Assembly (NCBI RefSeq): GCF_900078365.1
Contig: NZ_LT598653.1
Span: 744,001-808,000 of the forward strand
Length of the DNA: 64,000 bases
Origin: an uncultured Sphingopyxis sp.
GTDB lineage: Bacteria; Pseudomonadota; Alphaproteobacteria; Sphingomonadales; Sphingomonadaceae
Reading direction: 5' to 3'
The translations under genes were made by a program, and so were the position numbers. How positions within the stretch are numbered: position 1 is the first letter of the stretch; the number at the start of each line of letters is the position of its first letter. Positions 1 to 8,872 of this stretch are shown one piece after another. Below the pieces are notes generated by a model, which worked only from the letters and a program-made list of their open reading frames with translations, was not told the origin of the DNA and did no database searches.

Positions 1-93
1 GGCATAGCCCTGCTCGAAAAAGATTGCCGCGGCGGCCTCTAGTAAGGCGTCGCGCCCCACCTTGCCCCGGTTTCCGGCTGCCGCCTCATTCAC
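1..93 (-). CDS. TetR family regulator, N-terminal fragment cut by window edge
   Basis: Only the first 31 codons lie in the window, read leftward from a GTG at 93. The peptide has the typical TetR opening: a basic stretch, then residues reading RDALLEAAAAIFFEQGYA, which match helix 1 of the DNA-binding domain (ALLEAA..LF.E.GY). It is divergent from the efflux operon starting at 184, and the gap holds two palindromic boxes. This is the classic layout of a TetR repressor controlling a neighbouring pump. The start is inferred, and an in-frame start slightly upstream cannot be excluded. The effector is unknown. Confidence 0.75.
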   Translation of the reverse strand, partial: MNEAAAGNRGKVGRDALLEAAAAIFFEQGYA

Positions 94-129
94 AACAGAT
101 ACTCCCCACTACTTCTGGATAGATTGACT

Positions 130-173
130 GGTAATGATCATTACCGTAAGGGTCAATGGTAACGTCCATTACC
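130..173. promoter_or_regulatory. Tandem palindromic operator GGTAA-N6-TTACC (two copies)
   Basis: Two boxes with the same half-sites are visible. Box 1 (130-145) is a perfect 16-bp palindrome, GGTAATGATCATTACC. Box 2 (158-173) keeps GGTAA and TTACC with a different 6-bp centre. The boxes start 28 bp apart and lie between the divergent TetR start (93) and the pump start (184). Box 2 abuts the GGAGG at 174-178, so a bound protein would block the ribosome binding site region or promoter. Assignment to a TetR protein is inference from geometry; the TetR at 4249 could also bind here. Confidence 0.7.
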
Positions 174-183
174 GGAGGCGATC

Positions 184-1218
184 ATGGCGACCCTGACCAA
201 ACGCAAGAAGACCGGATTGCTGCTGATCGCGGCGGCGGTTCTCGTCGCCCTGCTCCTCTGGATATTGGCGGCGGGCGACGAGGCGGCGGAGACCGACAAT
301 GCCTATGTGCGCGGCGACGTGACCTCGCTCGCGCCCAAGGTCGCGGGCTATGTCGTCGCGGTCGAGGTGAAGGATAATCAGGCGGTGCGGGGGGGCGACA
401 TCTTGTTCCGCATCGACGACCGGGACTATCGCGCCAAGCTCGCGCAAGCCCAGGCCAATGTGCAGGCGGCGCGCGCGCGCGTCGCGAGCAGCCGCGAAGA
501 TATCGCACTCCAGCATATATTGGTGCGGCAGGCTGCCGCGCAGCGCCGCGCGGCGTCGGCGGACCTCGCGCTCGCGCGCAAGACCAGCGACCGGCGTTTG
601 GCGCTGGTCGGCGGCGGCGCGGTGAGCCAGGCGCAGGTCGACGAAAGCGACTCGGGGCACGCGCGTGCCGCAGCAGGGGTTGCCGCCTCGGAGGCCACGC
701 TCGATGCGCAGCGCCAGCGGGTCGAGCTGCTCGGCGCGCAGCATGCCGCAGCACTCGCTGCGCTCGCGCAGGCCGAAGCGGCGCGCGATCTTGCGCAGAT
801 CGACCTCGACAATACGGTGGTGCGCGCGCCGATCGCGGGCGTCGTCGGCAATCGCCAGGTCCGCGTCGGACGCCTCGTCTCGCCGGGCGCGGCGCTGCTC
901 GACATCGTGCCAGTCGCCGATCTTTATGTTGTCGCCAATTTCAAGGAGACGCAGCTCGAATATATCCGCCCCGGCCAGGCGGTGCGAATCCGCGTCGATG
1001 GCTATCCCGACGTCGCGATCGAGGGCTTTGTCGATAGCCTCGCACCGGGCAGCGGATCGGCCTTCGCGCTGATTCCCGCCGACAATGCGACCGGCAATTT
1101 CGTGCGCGTCGTCCAGCGCGTTCCGGTCAAAATTCGTCTGCGGACCAACCCGCTCATGGGGCGGCTCGTGCCCGGGCTTTCGGCGCGGGTCGAGGTCCTG
1201 CACGGCCGCCGGACATGA
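184..1218 (+). CDS. HlyD/EmrA-family periplasmic adaptor of an MFS drug efflux pump
   Basis: This 344-residue membrane-fusion protein would link an inner-membrane MFS exporter to an outer-membrane channel. It has a cytoplasmic basic N-terminus (TKRKK), one membrane segment at about residues 10-30, a biotinyl-lipoyl-like half after the TDNAYVRGD motif (about 37-45) typical of EmrA, and a long Ala/Arg-rich coiled-coil hairpin (about 85-200). The second lipoyl half and beta barrel follow (TVVRAPIAGVVG near 215). The ATG at 184 has a GGAGG 5 nt upstream. Its stop overlaps the start of the MFS gene (ATGA), so the two are translationally coupled. It is the first gene of a four-gene unit ending with a TetR gene. 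The substrate is not deducible. Confidence 0.93.
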   Translation: MATLTKRKKTGLLLIAAAVLVALLLWILAAGDEAAETDNAYVRGDVTSLAPKVAGYVVAVEVKDNQAVRGGDILFRIDDRDYRAKLAQAQANVQAARARVASSREDIALQHILVRQAAAQRRAASADLALARKTSDRRLALVGGGAVSQAQVDESDSGHARAAAGVAASEATLDAQRQRVELLGAQHAAALAALAQAEAARDLAQIDLDNTVVRAPIAGVVGNRQVRVGRLVSPGAALLDIVPVADLYVVANFKETQLEYIRPGQAVRIRVDGYPDVAIEGFVDSLAPGSGSAFALIPADNATGNFVRVVQRVPVKIRLRTNPLMGRLVPGLSARVEVLHGRRT

Positions 1219-2816
1219 CCGCGGCGCCCGTTCCGGCTGAAGTGCGCGCCGGAGCGACGCCGCCGGGCTGGCTGCTCGTCGCCGGCATATTGCTCGCCTG
1301 CCTGACCGAGGCGCTCGCGAGTACGATCCTTGCGCTCGGCCGCGCCGACATCATCGGCGACACAGCGGCGACCCCCGACGAATTCGCCGGGCTCGACGTC
1401 GGCTATACCGCGTTCAAGCTGATCGGTTTCGCCTTCGCGCCGTGGCTGCTGACGCGTGTCGATCCGCGCCGCGTGCTGCTCGCCGCGACGCTGGTCATGG
1501 GCGCGGCCTCAGCGCTCGCTGCCGCCGTCACCGGCCTAGACCTTCTCGTCGTCCTCCGCGCGGTGCAAGGGCTGTCGGGCGCGACCTTGCTCGTCGCGGG
1601 GCAGGCGATCCTGTTCTGGACCTGGCCCGCGGCGCGTCAGCCGGTCCTGCAGGCGCTGTTCGCGATGGGCTCGGTCGTCGCGCCCGCGACCGCCGCACCC
1701 CTGTTCGAGGGCTGGCTGGTCGACCAGCGCGACTGGAGCTGGATTTTCGCGGCGGTGGTGCCGCTGTCGCTCGGCGCGGCGGGGCTGCTGATCCTCGCTG
1801 GCGACACGCCGAAGCGCCCCGCGCCGCCGCGCCGCCTCGACCTCGTCGGGCTGCTCGCTCTCGGCGCGGCGCTGCTCGCGGCGACCTATGTGCTGACGCA
1901 GGGCAGCCGCTGGGATTGGCTCGAGGCACCGCGTATCACCTGGCTGATCGGGATTGCAATTGCCGGTCTGGCGTTCGTAGCCGCCCGCCAACTGCGCGCG
2001 GGCGCCTCAGGATTGTTCGACCTGTCGGTGTTCCGTACGGAAGACTTCGTATTCGCTTTTTTCGTAAGCTTCGTCGCCGGCGCGGCGCTGTTCGGCAGTG
2101 CCTTCGTCATCCCCGCCTTCGCTCTCTCGGTGCTCGGCTTCACCCCGACCGAGGCGGGCGCGCTGCTGCTGCCGAGCGGCGCCTGTTTCCTCGCGACCCT
2201 GCTGTTGTCGGCATGGCTGATGCAAGCGCGCGGACTGCCACCGGTCGCGACGGTGCCGCTCGGGATATTGTCTATCATGATCGCGATGTGGATGCTGTCG
2301 GGGTCCAACGCCCAGAGCGGCGCCGCCGACATGATGCCCGCGATCCTGCTCCGCGGGCTCGGGCTCGGGTTCCTCTTCCTGTCGATCACCTTGATCGCAT
2401 TCACCAAATTGCCCGCGGCGAGCGTCGCCTACGGCATCGGCATCTTCAACATCGGCCGCCAGCTCGGCGGGCTGATCGGGGTCGCGGCGCTCCAGACCTC
2501 GATCGACCATGGCCTCGTCCACAACCAGACGATGCTGGGCGCCGCGATCACCTCCGGCTCGCCCGCGCTCGCAGAGCGCATCGCGGCGACCACGAACCTG
2601 CTCGTCGCGCGCGGGGTGGATGCGAGCGCGGCGGCGAAAAGCGCGACCGCGATGGTTGGCCGCGCGGTGGGCGGGCAGGGCGCCGTGATCGCCTTCGACA
2701 CCGCCTTCAACCTCGTCGCGCTGCTCTTCGTTGTCGGCGCGCCGTGCATCGTCGCAATCAAGATTCTCCTTGCGAAGACGATGGGGAAATCCGCTCCAGC
2801 AGAGGCTGCATCATGA
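1215..2816 (+). CDS. DHA2-type MFS transporter (EmrB-like, 14 TM)
   Basis: This is a 533-residue, strongly hydrophobic protein of the size expected for the 14-helix drug:H+ antiporter-2 family. It begins with a short Pro/Ala-rich cytoplasmic tail, then successive membrane segments. The segment near VLRAVQGLSGATLLVAGQAI corresponds to the family's conserved helix-4 G-rich motif. The gene overlaps the adaptor upstream by 4 nt and the NodT-type channel gene downstream by 4 nt, which makes a complete tripartite efflux system. EmrB homologues export hydrophobic toxicants or long-chain compounds; which one applies here is unknown. Confidence 0.92.
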   Translation: MTAAPVPAEVRAGATPPGWLLVAGILLACLTEALASTILALGRADIIGDTAATPDEFAGLDVGYTAFKLIGFAFAPWLLTRVDPRRVLLAATLVMGAASALAAAVTGLDLLVVLRAVQGLSGATLLVAGQAILFWTWPAARQPVLQALFAMGSVVAPATAAPLFEGWLVDQRDWSWIFAAVVPLSLGAAGLLILAGDTPKRPAPPRRLDLVGLLALGAALLAATYVLTQGSRWDWLEAPRITWLIGIAIAGLAFVAARQLRAGASGLFDLSVFRTEDFVFAFFVSFVAGAALFGSAFVIPAFALSVLGFTPTEAGALLLPSGACFLATLLLSAWLMQARGLPPVATVPLGILSIMIAMWMLSGSNAQSGAADMMPAILLRGLGLGFLFLSITLIAFTKLPAASVAYGIGIFNIGRQLGGLIGVAALQTSIDHGLVHNQTMLGAAITSGSPALAERIAATTNLLVARGVDASAAAKSATAMVGRAVGGQGAVIAFDTAFNLVALLFVVGAPCIVAIKILLAKTMGKSAPAEAAS

Positions 2817-4252
2817 CCCAGTCCATCCGCACCCGCACGGCCCCGACCGCGCTGCTTGCCGCCGCGCTCGCCGGCTGCACCACCGTCGGCCCCAATTACC
2901 GCCCCCCCGAAACGCAGCTGAGTGAGGCCTGGGTGAGCCCGGTCAGCAGCGAGGCGGTCGACGGTATGTGGTGGCAGCGGTTCGACGATCCCTTGCTCGC
3001 CGAACTGGTCGATGCGGCGATTGCGGACAACAAGGATATCGAGGAAGCCGGCGCGCGGCTGCGCGAGGCGCGCGCCAACCGCGATGCGGTGTACGGGCGC
3101 GAACTGCCGCAGGCCGGCGTGTCGGCGATCGCGACGCAAAGCCGGCTGAGCGAGAATGGCCAGCTCCCCGTCGGCAAGGTTCCCGGCCTCGGCCGCAACC
3201 TCGCGATCTACGACGTCGGTTTTGACGCGTCATGGGAGATCGACCTGTGGGGCGGCACGCGGCGCGCGATCGAGAGCAGCGAGGCGCGCGCCGAAGCCGC
3301 CGAGGAAGCGCGGCGCGGGGTGATCCTCCAGGTAATCGCCGAGGTCGTGCGCGCCTATATCGATCTGCGGACCGCGCAGGCGCTGCGGAGCAACGCTGTC
3401 GCCGATGCCGAGGCGCAGGCCGGCATCGCACGGCTCGTCGGCGACCGGCTGCGCGTCGGCGCAGCGTCGCGCGTCGATTACCTGCGCGCCGAAACACAGG
3501 CGCGCTCGACGGCGGCGGCGATCCCCGCTTATGAAGGCGACGAGGCGGCCGCCGCCTTCCGCCTCGCTCTTCTCGTCGGCCAGCCGCCCGAGGCGCTGCA
3601 CGCACGGCTGCGGCAGCCCGCGCCGATGCCTGCGGCCGATTTCGATGTCGCCGCAGGGCTGCGCTCGGACCTGCTCCGCCGCCGCCCCGACGTTCGTCTC
3701 GCCGAGCGCGACCTTGCCGCGTCGACCGCCGACATCGGCGTCGCGACCGCCGAGCTTTTCCCGCGCCTTTCGCTGATCGGCGGCATCGGGCTGCAGGCGC
3801 GCCGGCCCGGTGACCTCCCCTCGGACAGCAGCTTGCGCTTCCAGGTCGGGCCGTCGCTACGCTGGCCGATCTTCTCGGGCGGGCGCATCCGCGCCCAGAT
3901 TCGTGCCGCCGATGCACGTGCCGACGCCGCGAGCGCGCGCTACGAACGCGCGGTGCTCGCCGCGCTCGCCGACAGCGAGACGAGTATCAACCGCTTTGCG
4001 GCGGCCGGCTTTGTCGCCGCCGAACGCGCCGCGGCGCAAACCGCCGCCGCCGAAGCGGTCGAGCTCGCGCGCCGCCGTTACCGTGCGGGCGAGGAGGATC
4101 TGACGGCGTTGCTCCAGGCGCAGATCGCCTATAGCGCCGCCGACCGCTTCCATATCCAGGCGAAGTCGGGCCGGCTTCAGCAGCTCGCCGCGCTTTACAA
4201 GGCGCTCGGCGGCGGATGGGAAGCGACCGAGGGCAAGGGCTCGCCGCGATGA
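2813..4252 (+). CDS. NodT-family outer-membrane efflux lipoprotein
   Basis: This 479-residue TolC-like outer-membrane factor has a lipoprotein signal peptide: a basic N-terminus, a hydrophobic Ala/Leu stretch and a lipobox LAGC with the acceptor Cys about 22 residues in. The mature part opens with TVGPNYRPPE, a hallmark of NodT/OprM-type lipoproteins. Two TolC repeats follow, with long heptad-rich helices and the typical LRRRPDVR..ER and F.RLSLIGG segments. ATG 2813 overlaps the MFS stop and the gene's own stop overlaps the next start. It supplies the exit duct for the EmrAB-like pump. Confidence 0.93.
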   Translation: MTQSIRTRTAPTALLAAALAGCTTVGPNYRPPETQLSEAWVSPVSSEAVDGMWWQRFDDPLLAELVDAAIADNKDIEEAGARLREARANRDAVYGRELPQAGVSAIATQSRLSENGQLPVGKVPGLGRNLAIYDVGFDASWEIDLWGGTRRAIESSEARAEAAEEARRGVILQVIAEVVRAYIDLRTAQALRSNAVADAEAQAGIARLVGDRLRVGAASRVDYLRAETQARSTAAAIPAYEGDEAAAAFRLALLVGQPPEALHARLRQPAPMPAADFDVAAGLRSDLLRRRPDVRLAERDLAASTADIGVATAELFPRLSLIGGIGLQARRPGDLPSDSSLRFQVGPSLRWPIFSGGRIRAQIRAADARADAASARYERAVLAALADSETSINRFAAAGFVAAERAAAQTAAAEAVELARRRYRAGEEDLTALLQAQIAYSAADRFHIQAKSGRLQQLAALYKALGGGWEATEGKGSPR

Positions 4253-4944
4253 CTCGTGCGGCAAAACTGGCCGTCGATCGCCGCGAGGCGCAGCGGCGCC
4301 GCATCCTGGAGGTCGCGCGGCGGCACTTTCTGGCGCACGGCTATGGCGCGGCGACGATGTCGGCGATCGCGGCCGAGGTTCGCGGGTCGAAATCGGCTTT
4401 GTGGAACCATTTCGATTCGAAGGCGTCGCTGTTCGCCGCGTTCGTCGATGCCGACAGCCGTAACTTTCATGCCGACACATTGGCCGTGCTCGACCGCGCG
4501 GGAGAAGCGTTCGAGATTCTGGCGGCTTTTGTCGATACATTCGTTGCGGCTATCTCGTCGTCGGCGGCGCTGAAGCTCCAGCGGCAAGTCGCGGCCGAGG
4601 CCGACCGGATCGCGGTCGGTGACCTGCTCTACGACCGCCTCGTCGGCGTTGTCGAAGCACGCCTTGCAGAATTCTTTGCCCTGCATATGCGGGCAGGGGC
4701 GTTTCGCCGCGGTGATCCGCGCCGCGCCGCACGCTTGGTGATAGCGATCTGCCTCGGGCTTGACCCGCACCGGCTGTTCTTGCCCGTCGACGCCATCGGC
4801 GCGGCGCCCTCGACGCAGGCTGGCTTCGTGATCGATGCGCTGAAGACGCTATTTGCCCCTGAAGATGGGGACGAGAGCGAAATGCAACGAGATGACCGTG
4901 CCGCGGTGCGGGCGGTCGTCGGCGCGCAGGGCCGCGCCCCTTAG
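4249..4944 (+). CDS. TetR/AcrR family transcriptional regulator
   Basis: This 231-residue regulator has an N-terminal TetR helix-turn-helix (about residues 12-60), with RRRILEVARRHFLAHGY, then MSAIAAEVRGSKSALWNHF as helices 2-3, then K-ASLFAAFVDAD. The C-terminal ligand domain is of AcrR C-terminal type. I chose ATG 4249 because it overlaps the preceding stop (ATGA); an upstream in-frame ATG at 4216 lies inside the NodT gene and is unlikely. Being last in the pump operon, it may be an autoregulating repressor or local co-regulator alongside the divergent TetR at the left edge. Confidence 0.9.
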   Translation: MTRAAKLAVDRREAQRRRILEVARRHFLAHGYGAATMSAIAAEVRGSKSALWNHFDSKASLFAAFVDADSRNFHADTLAVLDRAGEAFEILAAFVDTFVAAISSSAALKLQRQVAAEADRIAVGDLLYDRLVGVVEARLAEFFALHMRAGAFRRGDPRRAARLVIAICLGLDPHRLFLPVDAIGAAPSTQAGFVIDALKTLFAPEDGDESEMQRDDRAAVRAVVGAQGRAP

Positions 4945-5487
4945 TCCGTCCCGGGGACGTCTCTTCAGGGATGGCGGTCCGCCGATTCCAACCTGCCCGC
5001 CTCCGATCCCACTAGGTCGTTCCACGGCAGCGGCAATTTGGTGACGGCGGGGCGCGGCGGATCAACGCCGTTTCCTCAAAAGTCGGCGGTGAAAGGCGTG
5101 CCAGTCAATCGCGTCGGCGGCGCGCCTTCACTCAAGGAAAATGCCTCCGATACCGCGGTTCAGGGTCGGCCATACCTTCGTGTGATAGCGCACAGGGACG
5201 CGCGCCTCCTAATGTCATCGGGCCCACAACGGCTCAGGCGGCGCGCACCGCGAAAATGCGATGCGACCTGTCGCCCTTCGGCCGAAATCATCGTGCTTGG
5301 GCCGCTTCGCTGGTTCTCTCGGAAGGCGGACAAAAATGGCAGGAAAATTGACGTGCGGACCTTGCCCTGCCGATCATCGGCATGAAAACGCCGCATCTTT
5401 CCAATCGACAAGGGCCTGTTTTGAAAACGGTCCGCGAAATTCGAACGGCGAGCGGATTAATTCGCGCCGCCCCGCGTATATTTTTCG
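4945..5487. other. Intergenic region before ECF sigma gene
   Basis: No convincing gene was found in this 543-bp stretch; the open frames here lack family resemblance and ribosome binding sites. It holds a 15-bp palindrome at 5368-5382 (TGCCGAT-C-ATCGGCA) about 105 bp upstream of the sigma-factor start, and AT-rich patches just before 5488 (for example GTATATTTTT). It probably contains the promoter of the sigma/anti-sigma/GMC unit and the end of the efflux operon. No clear Rho-independent terminator was seen. Confidence 0.5.
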
Positions 5488-6015
5488 ATGACCCGTATTC
5501 CCGACAACCAGGTGACAAAGCATGTGCCGGCGTTGCTCCGATACGCGCGTTCGCTGCTACGTGACGATAGCGCGGCGGAGGATCTCGTCCACGACGCGCT
5601 CGTGCTCGCCTATGCGCACGCCGACCAATATCGGCCCGAACGCTCGCTGCGGACCTGGCTCTTTTCAATATTGCATAACCGTTTCGTGAGCGATGTGAGG
5701 CAACGCGGCGTTCGGGATCGACATCTCGCGGCCATGGCGGCACTACCCGCCGAGACGCCACCGTCCGAGCAGGAAACCCGTCTTCGCCTGTCCGAGGTGG
5801 AAAAATCGCTGCTCGAACTCAGCGATGACCAGCGCGCGGCGCTGCATCTCGTCGTGTGCGAAGGGCTTTCCTATCAGGAAGCCGCTTCGGCGCTGAGCAT
5901 TCCGATCGGCACGCTGATCTCGCGCATCTCGCGCGCCAGGACCCGGTTACGCGAACTGGACGATGGCGAAATCGGCGCGCCTGCCACACCGAAGCTTCGC
6001 ATCGTCAAGGATTAG
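5488..6015 (+). CDS. ECF-family RNA polymerase sigma factor
   Basis: This 175-residue protein has the two-domain ECF layout. Sigma2 (about residues 15-75) contains the DDSAAEDLVHDALVLAY motif and RSLRTWLFSILHN, which binds core polymerase and the -10 element. Sigma4 (about 105-160) has LSDDQRAALHLV and the helix-turn-helix GLSYQEAASALSIPIGTLISRISRAR. It is followed after 2 nt by a membrane anti-sigma gene, so it is likely held inactive until an envelope or oxidative signal arrives. The target promoter sequence is not known; autoregulation from the region before 5488 is likely for this family. Confidence 0.95.
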   Translation: MTRIPDNQVTKHVPALLRYARSLLRDDSAAEDLVHDALVLAYAHADQYRPERSLRTWLFSILHNRFVSDVRQRGVRDRHLAAMAALPAETPPSEQETRLRLSEVEKSLLELSDDQRAALHLVVCEGLSYQEAASALSIPIGTLISRISRARTRLRELDDGEIGAPATPKLRIVKD

Positions 6016-6017
6016 AT

Positions 6018-6788
6018 ATGGACAAGCCTTGCATCAGCGAGTTCGAACTTCAGGCCTATGTCGACGATCAACTCGACCCCGTGGGACGCCTCGAGGTCGC
6101 CGACTATCTTGTCCGTAATCCCGATGTCGCTGCGCGCGTCCTTGCCGACCTTCGCACCCGCGATGCCATGCGGGCACTTGCATTCGCGCCCGCCGCGCCG
6201 GTCCCCGATCGGATTGGCCGGTCAGCCGAGCAGCTGGCCACCTCCTTGAGACGCGGCGGCGCACGGCGGCGGTTCGGCCGCGCCGCACTGACGGCGGCGC
6301 TCCTGATCGCGGCGGCGCTCGGCAGCGCGCCCTATTGGCAGGACTGGCATGTCGTGACGCCGGCCAAGGCAGCGGTGCCCGAGTTTGTCGAAGAAGCGCT
6401 GATGTCGCACCGAACCGCCATGGTCCGGTCGCGGATGTCGTCCCAAGTCGAAATACCGAACTTCGATCCCGCCGACGTGAGGAACGCTACGCATATCGCG
6501 GTTCCCGAGATGCCGCGCGGATGGCGTGTGGAGGATGTCCAGCTGTTCCCCTCCGATTACGGACCGAGCTTGCAGATCGTTATCGATGCCGGGCCGGAAA
6601 GGCAGTTGTCCTTGTTCGCGGCGCGCGCCAGCGAAGGCCTTCCGGGAGTGCCCGTGATGGCAAATGTGAAGGGCGATGATATCGCCTATTGGGCGCGCGA
6701 GGGGACGGTCTATGTGCTGATGGGAGGCCCCGCCGACTTCCTCGCACCCGCCGCGTCCGATCTTGCGGACAATCAGGATGCGCGATGA
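6018..6788 (+). CDS. Membrane-bound anti-sigma factor
   Basis: This 256-residue protein starts 2 nt after the sigma factor. The N-terminus (FELQAYVDDQLDPVGRLEVADYL, about 9-31) matches the zinc-less or degenerate anti-sigma domain used by many ECF partners. One membrane helix (about 89-106, AALTAALLIAAALGSAPYW) separates it from a periplasmic domain of about 150 residues that probably senses the signal. Its stop overlaps the GMC oxidoreductase start (ATGATG), which implies that the enzyme is co-expressed with the regulatory pair. The classic HxxxCxxC zinc motif is not present; a single Cys sits at residue 5. Confidence 0.85.
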   Translation: MDKPCISEFELQAYVDDQLDPVGRLEVADYLVRNPDVAARVLADLRTRDAMRALAFAPAAPVPDRIGRSAEQLATSLRRGGARRRFGRAALTAALLIAAALGSAPYWQDWHVVTPAKAAVPEFVEEALMSHRTAMVRSRMSSQVEIPNFDPADVRNATHIAVPEMPRGWRVEDVQLFPSDYGPSLQIVIDAGPERQLSLFAARASEGLPGVPVMANVKGDDIAYWAREGTVYVLMGGPADFLAPAASDLADNQDAR

Positions 6789-8437
6789 TGCTCGACCTTG
6801 ACGATATCGACGGTGCGATCCGGCGCCAGACGGAGATTTGTGTGGTCGGCGCCGGAGCGGCGGGGATCGCGCTGACGCGCCGCCTCCTTGCCGCGGGACA
6901 CGAGGTGCTACTGCTCGAAAGCGGGGGCAAGGATTTCGAGGCGGCGACCGCCGACCTCAACGCCGGTGCCAATATCGGCGAGGATTATTATCCGCTCCAC
7001 GACGCGCGAATGCGCTTCTTCGGCGGCACGACGGCGATCTGGGGTGGGCGCTGCGCCGAACTCGATCCGATTGATCTCGAGCGTCGCGACTGGGTACCCC
7101 ACTCGGGTTGGCCGATCGGCTGGAGCGATCTGGCTCCTTACTACGCCGAGGCACGCCCGATGTTCGGGCTGCCGGATCGGCGTTACAATATCGCCGACCT
7201 GCGTTCGCATGGCGTGCCTGTTCCGCACTTCAGCGATCAGATGCTCAACACGCCCATCTGGACTTTCGATCCGCGCTTCAACCGTTTCACCTTCGATGCC
7301 TGTGACGACATAATATCGCATCCGCGCTGCCAGGTCATCTGCCATGCAAGCGTTACGGGCATCGAGCGGCGCGCGGGCGCGGTGCAGCGTCTAGAGGCGC
7401 GTTCGCTGAAAGGCGGACGGCTGATCGTTTCCGCCGATGTCGTTGTGCTCGCGGCGGGCGGAATAGAGAATGCCCGTCTTCTCCTCGCCTCCGACATCGG
7501 CAACCAATATGATCAGGTCGGTCGTTACTTCATGGAACATCCGCATGCGCGCGGCGGCCGCATCGTCGGCGGTGATAGCTGGAACCTCCTCAAATCCTTT
7601 GCCCGGCGCCATCGCATCGACGGGCAGGATGTGGCGGCGCTGATCACGCCCGCCGCTGCGGTTCAACGCCGCGAAGGCCTGCTGAACAGCTCGTTGACGA
7701 TCGTCGCGCGCCAGCCCGCCCGCGCCACGCAGTTCGTCGGCATGCGCGTTTACGGGAGCCTCAAACACGATATCGAACCGACCAGGCGCGGGCGAGCGCT
7801 TTGGATGGCGACGAAGAAGGCGGCGAACTGGGCGCAGCGGCACATCGATCCGGCGCGCCCCTGGCTGTTGCACAAGGCGGGATTGGCCGACATCGCGCTT
7901 CTGGTTCGCGCCGAGCAAGCCCCGAACCCCGACAGTCGCATCACCTTGGGAGGCGAGGTCGATGCCTTGGGTGTCCGGCGGGTCAAGCTCGACTGGCGGC
8001 TGTCGGCGCTCGATAAACGGAGCGTGGGCGGACTGGTGGGCGCGCTTGGCGTGGAGCTGACCAGGCTCGGAAGCGGGCGCGTCGAGCCGGCGGCCTGGCT
8101 GGCGGACGACGGGCCTCGCTGGCAAAGCGATCCGCTGATTTCGTCGCACCCGATCGGCGGCTATCACCATATCGGCACGACCCGCATGTCCGCCAGTCCG
8201 CGCACCGGCGTTGTGGATGCGGATGGACGAGTTCACGGGCTGCACAATCTCTATGTCGTGGGCTCATCGACATTCAGCACCGCTGGGTGGGCAAATCCCA
8301 CCCTTACGATTGCCGCTTTGGCGCTGCGTACTGCCGATCGTATCTCGACCGCGCTCGTCCGTCTCCGCCGTGCGTCCGATATTCACGCGGCCTACGCCTG
8401 GAACGACGACGTCTTGCTCGGGCGAAAAGCGTCCTGA
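6785..8437 (+). CDS. GMC-family FAD-dependent oxidoreductase
   Basis: This 550-residue flavoenzyme has an N-terminal Rossmann dinucleotide motif (VGAGAAGIALTRRLL, about residues 18-32, then E at the end of beta 2 in LLLESGG) and an FFGGTTAIWGGR substrate-loop segment. The C-terminal GMC domain contains HHIGTTRMS and a late N-P-T segment (GWANPTLTIAALA) that carries the catalytic His and the FAD-contacting residues. Members oxidise alcohols, sugars or sterols; the substrate is not inferable. ATG 6785 overlaps the anti-sigma stop, with a second ATG at 6788 also possible. Coupling to an ECF pair is unusual enough to suggest stress-responsive use. Confidence 0.88.
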   Translation: MMLDLDDIDGAIRRQTEICVVGAGAAGIALTRRLLAAGHEVLLLESGGKDFEAATADLNAGANIGEDYYPLHDARMRFFGGTTAIWGGRCAELDPIDLERRDWVPHSGWPIGWSDLAPYYAEARPMFGLPDRRYNIADLRSHGVPVPHFSDQMLNTPIWTFDPRFNRFTFDACDDIISHPRCQVICHASVTGIERRAGAVQRLEARSLKGGRLIVSADVVVLAAGGIENARLLLASDIGNQYDQVGRYFMEHPHARGGRIVGGDSWNLLKSFARRHRIDGQDVAALITPAAAVQRREGLLNSSLTIVARQPARATQFVGMRVYGSLKHDIEPTRRGRALWMATKKAANWAQRHIDPARPWLLHKAGLADIALLVRAEQAPNPDSRITLGGEVDALGVRRVKLDWRLSALDKRSVGGLVGALGVELTRLGSGRVEPAAWLADDGPRWQSDPLISSHPIGGYHHIGTTRMSASPRTGVVDADGRVHGLHNLYVVGSSTFSTAGWANPTLTIAALALRTADRISTALVRLRRASDIHAAYAWNDDVLLGRKAS

Positions 8438-8626
8438 ACGATGGCGGGTGGAACCGGGGCATTGTTTCCTGTCGGCGAGTGGCCAGCTATCTTCATGATC
8501 CTATATGATCACGGCGTTGCTCGACCGCGCCACAACGGCTTTCATACCTGGAGCGGTGATCGCCCATGTCGCGATCTTGCGCCTCGGCTGATCCGCCGCC
8601 ATGAAAGGCGATCATCCGCGCACTCA

Positions 8627-8790
8627 CCGCGGACCGCCCCGTCCGCGAATCCGGCCTGTCTTCTGCTCCGCCTTGATATAGCCGTGCGCGTCTGGCCATT
8701 GCCCGTTCCGGCGAAGCGTTCGCTATAGTTTCTTTGGCCGCCGTTCGTCTCCCGGCGTTGCCGGTGACCATCTTGCTGAGCGGGTCCATA
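8627..8790 (+). repeat. Leader repeat, copy A (short, diverged)
   Basis: This stretch shares a block of about 40 bp (GCGGACCGCCCCGTCCGCGA and onward to TCTTCTGCTCC) with the copy at about 13264, then weaker similarity through the GAAGCGTTCG segment and the GACCATC segment. It lies in the 435-bp gap between the GMC gene (8437) and the epoxide hydrolase (8873), where no gene is supported. The rest of that gap shows nothing recognisable. It appears to be a decayed relic of the same element-borne leader found upstream of DUF736 at 44.9 kb. Confidence 0.65.
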
Positions 8791-8872
8791 CATCGGCCAA
8801 AGCTATCCCGATGATTGTCACTCGCGAAAAGGGAGCAGCCCCGTCGACGAAACAGGCCCGCAACTGAATTGC

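Noticed and set aside
169..1203. 344-codon minus-strand frame opposite the EmrA-like gene
   Set aside because: It is the exact mirror of the adaptor gene with no recognisable domain.
5038..5385. 115-codon plus-strand frame in the 4.9-5.5 kb gap
   Set aside because: It has no ribosome binding site and no domain, and its composition is unlike neighbouring proteins; treated as intergenic.
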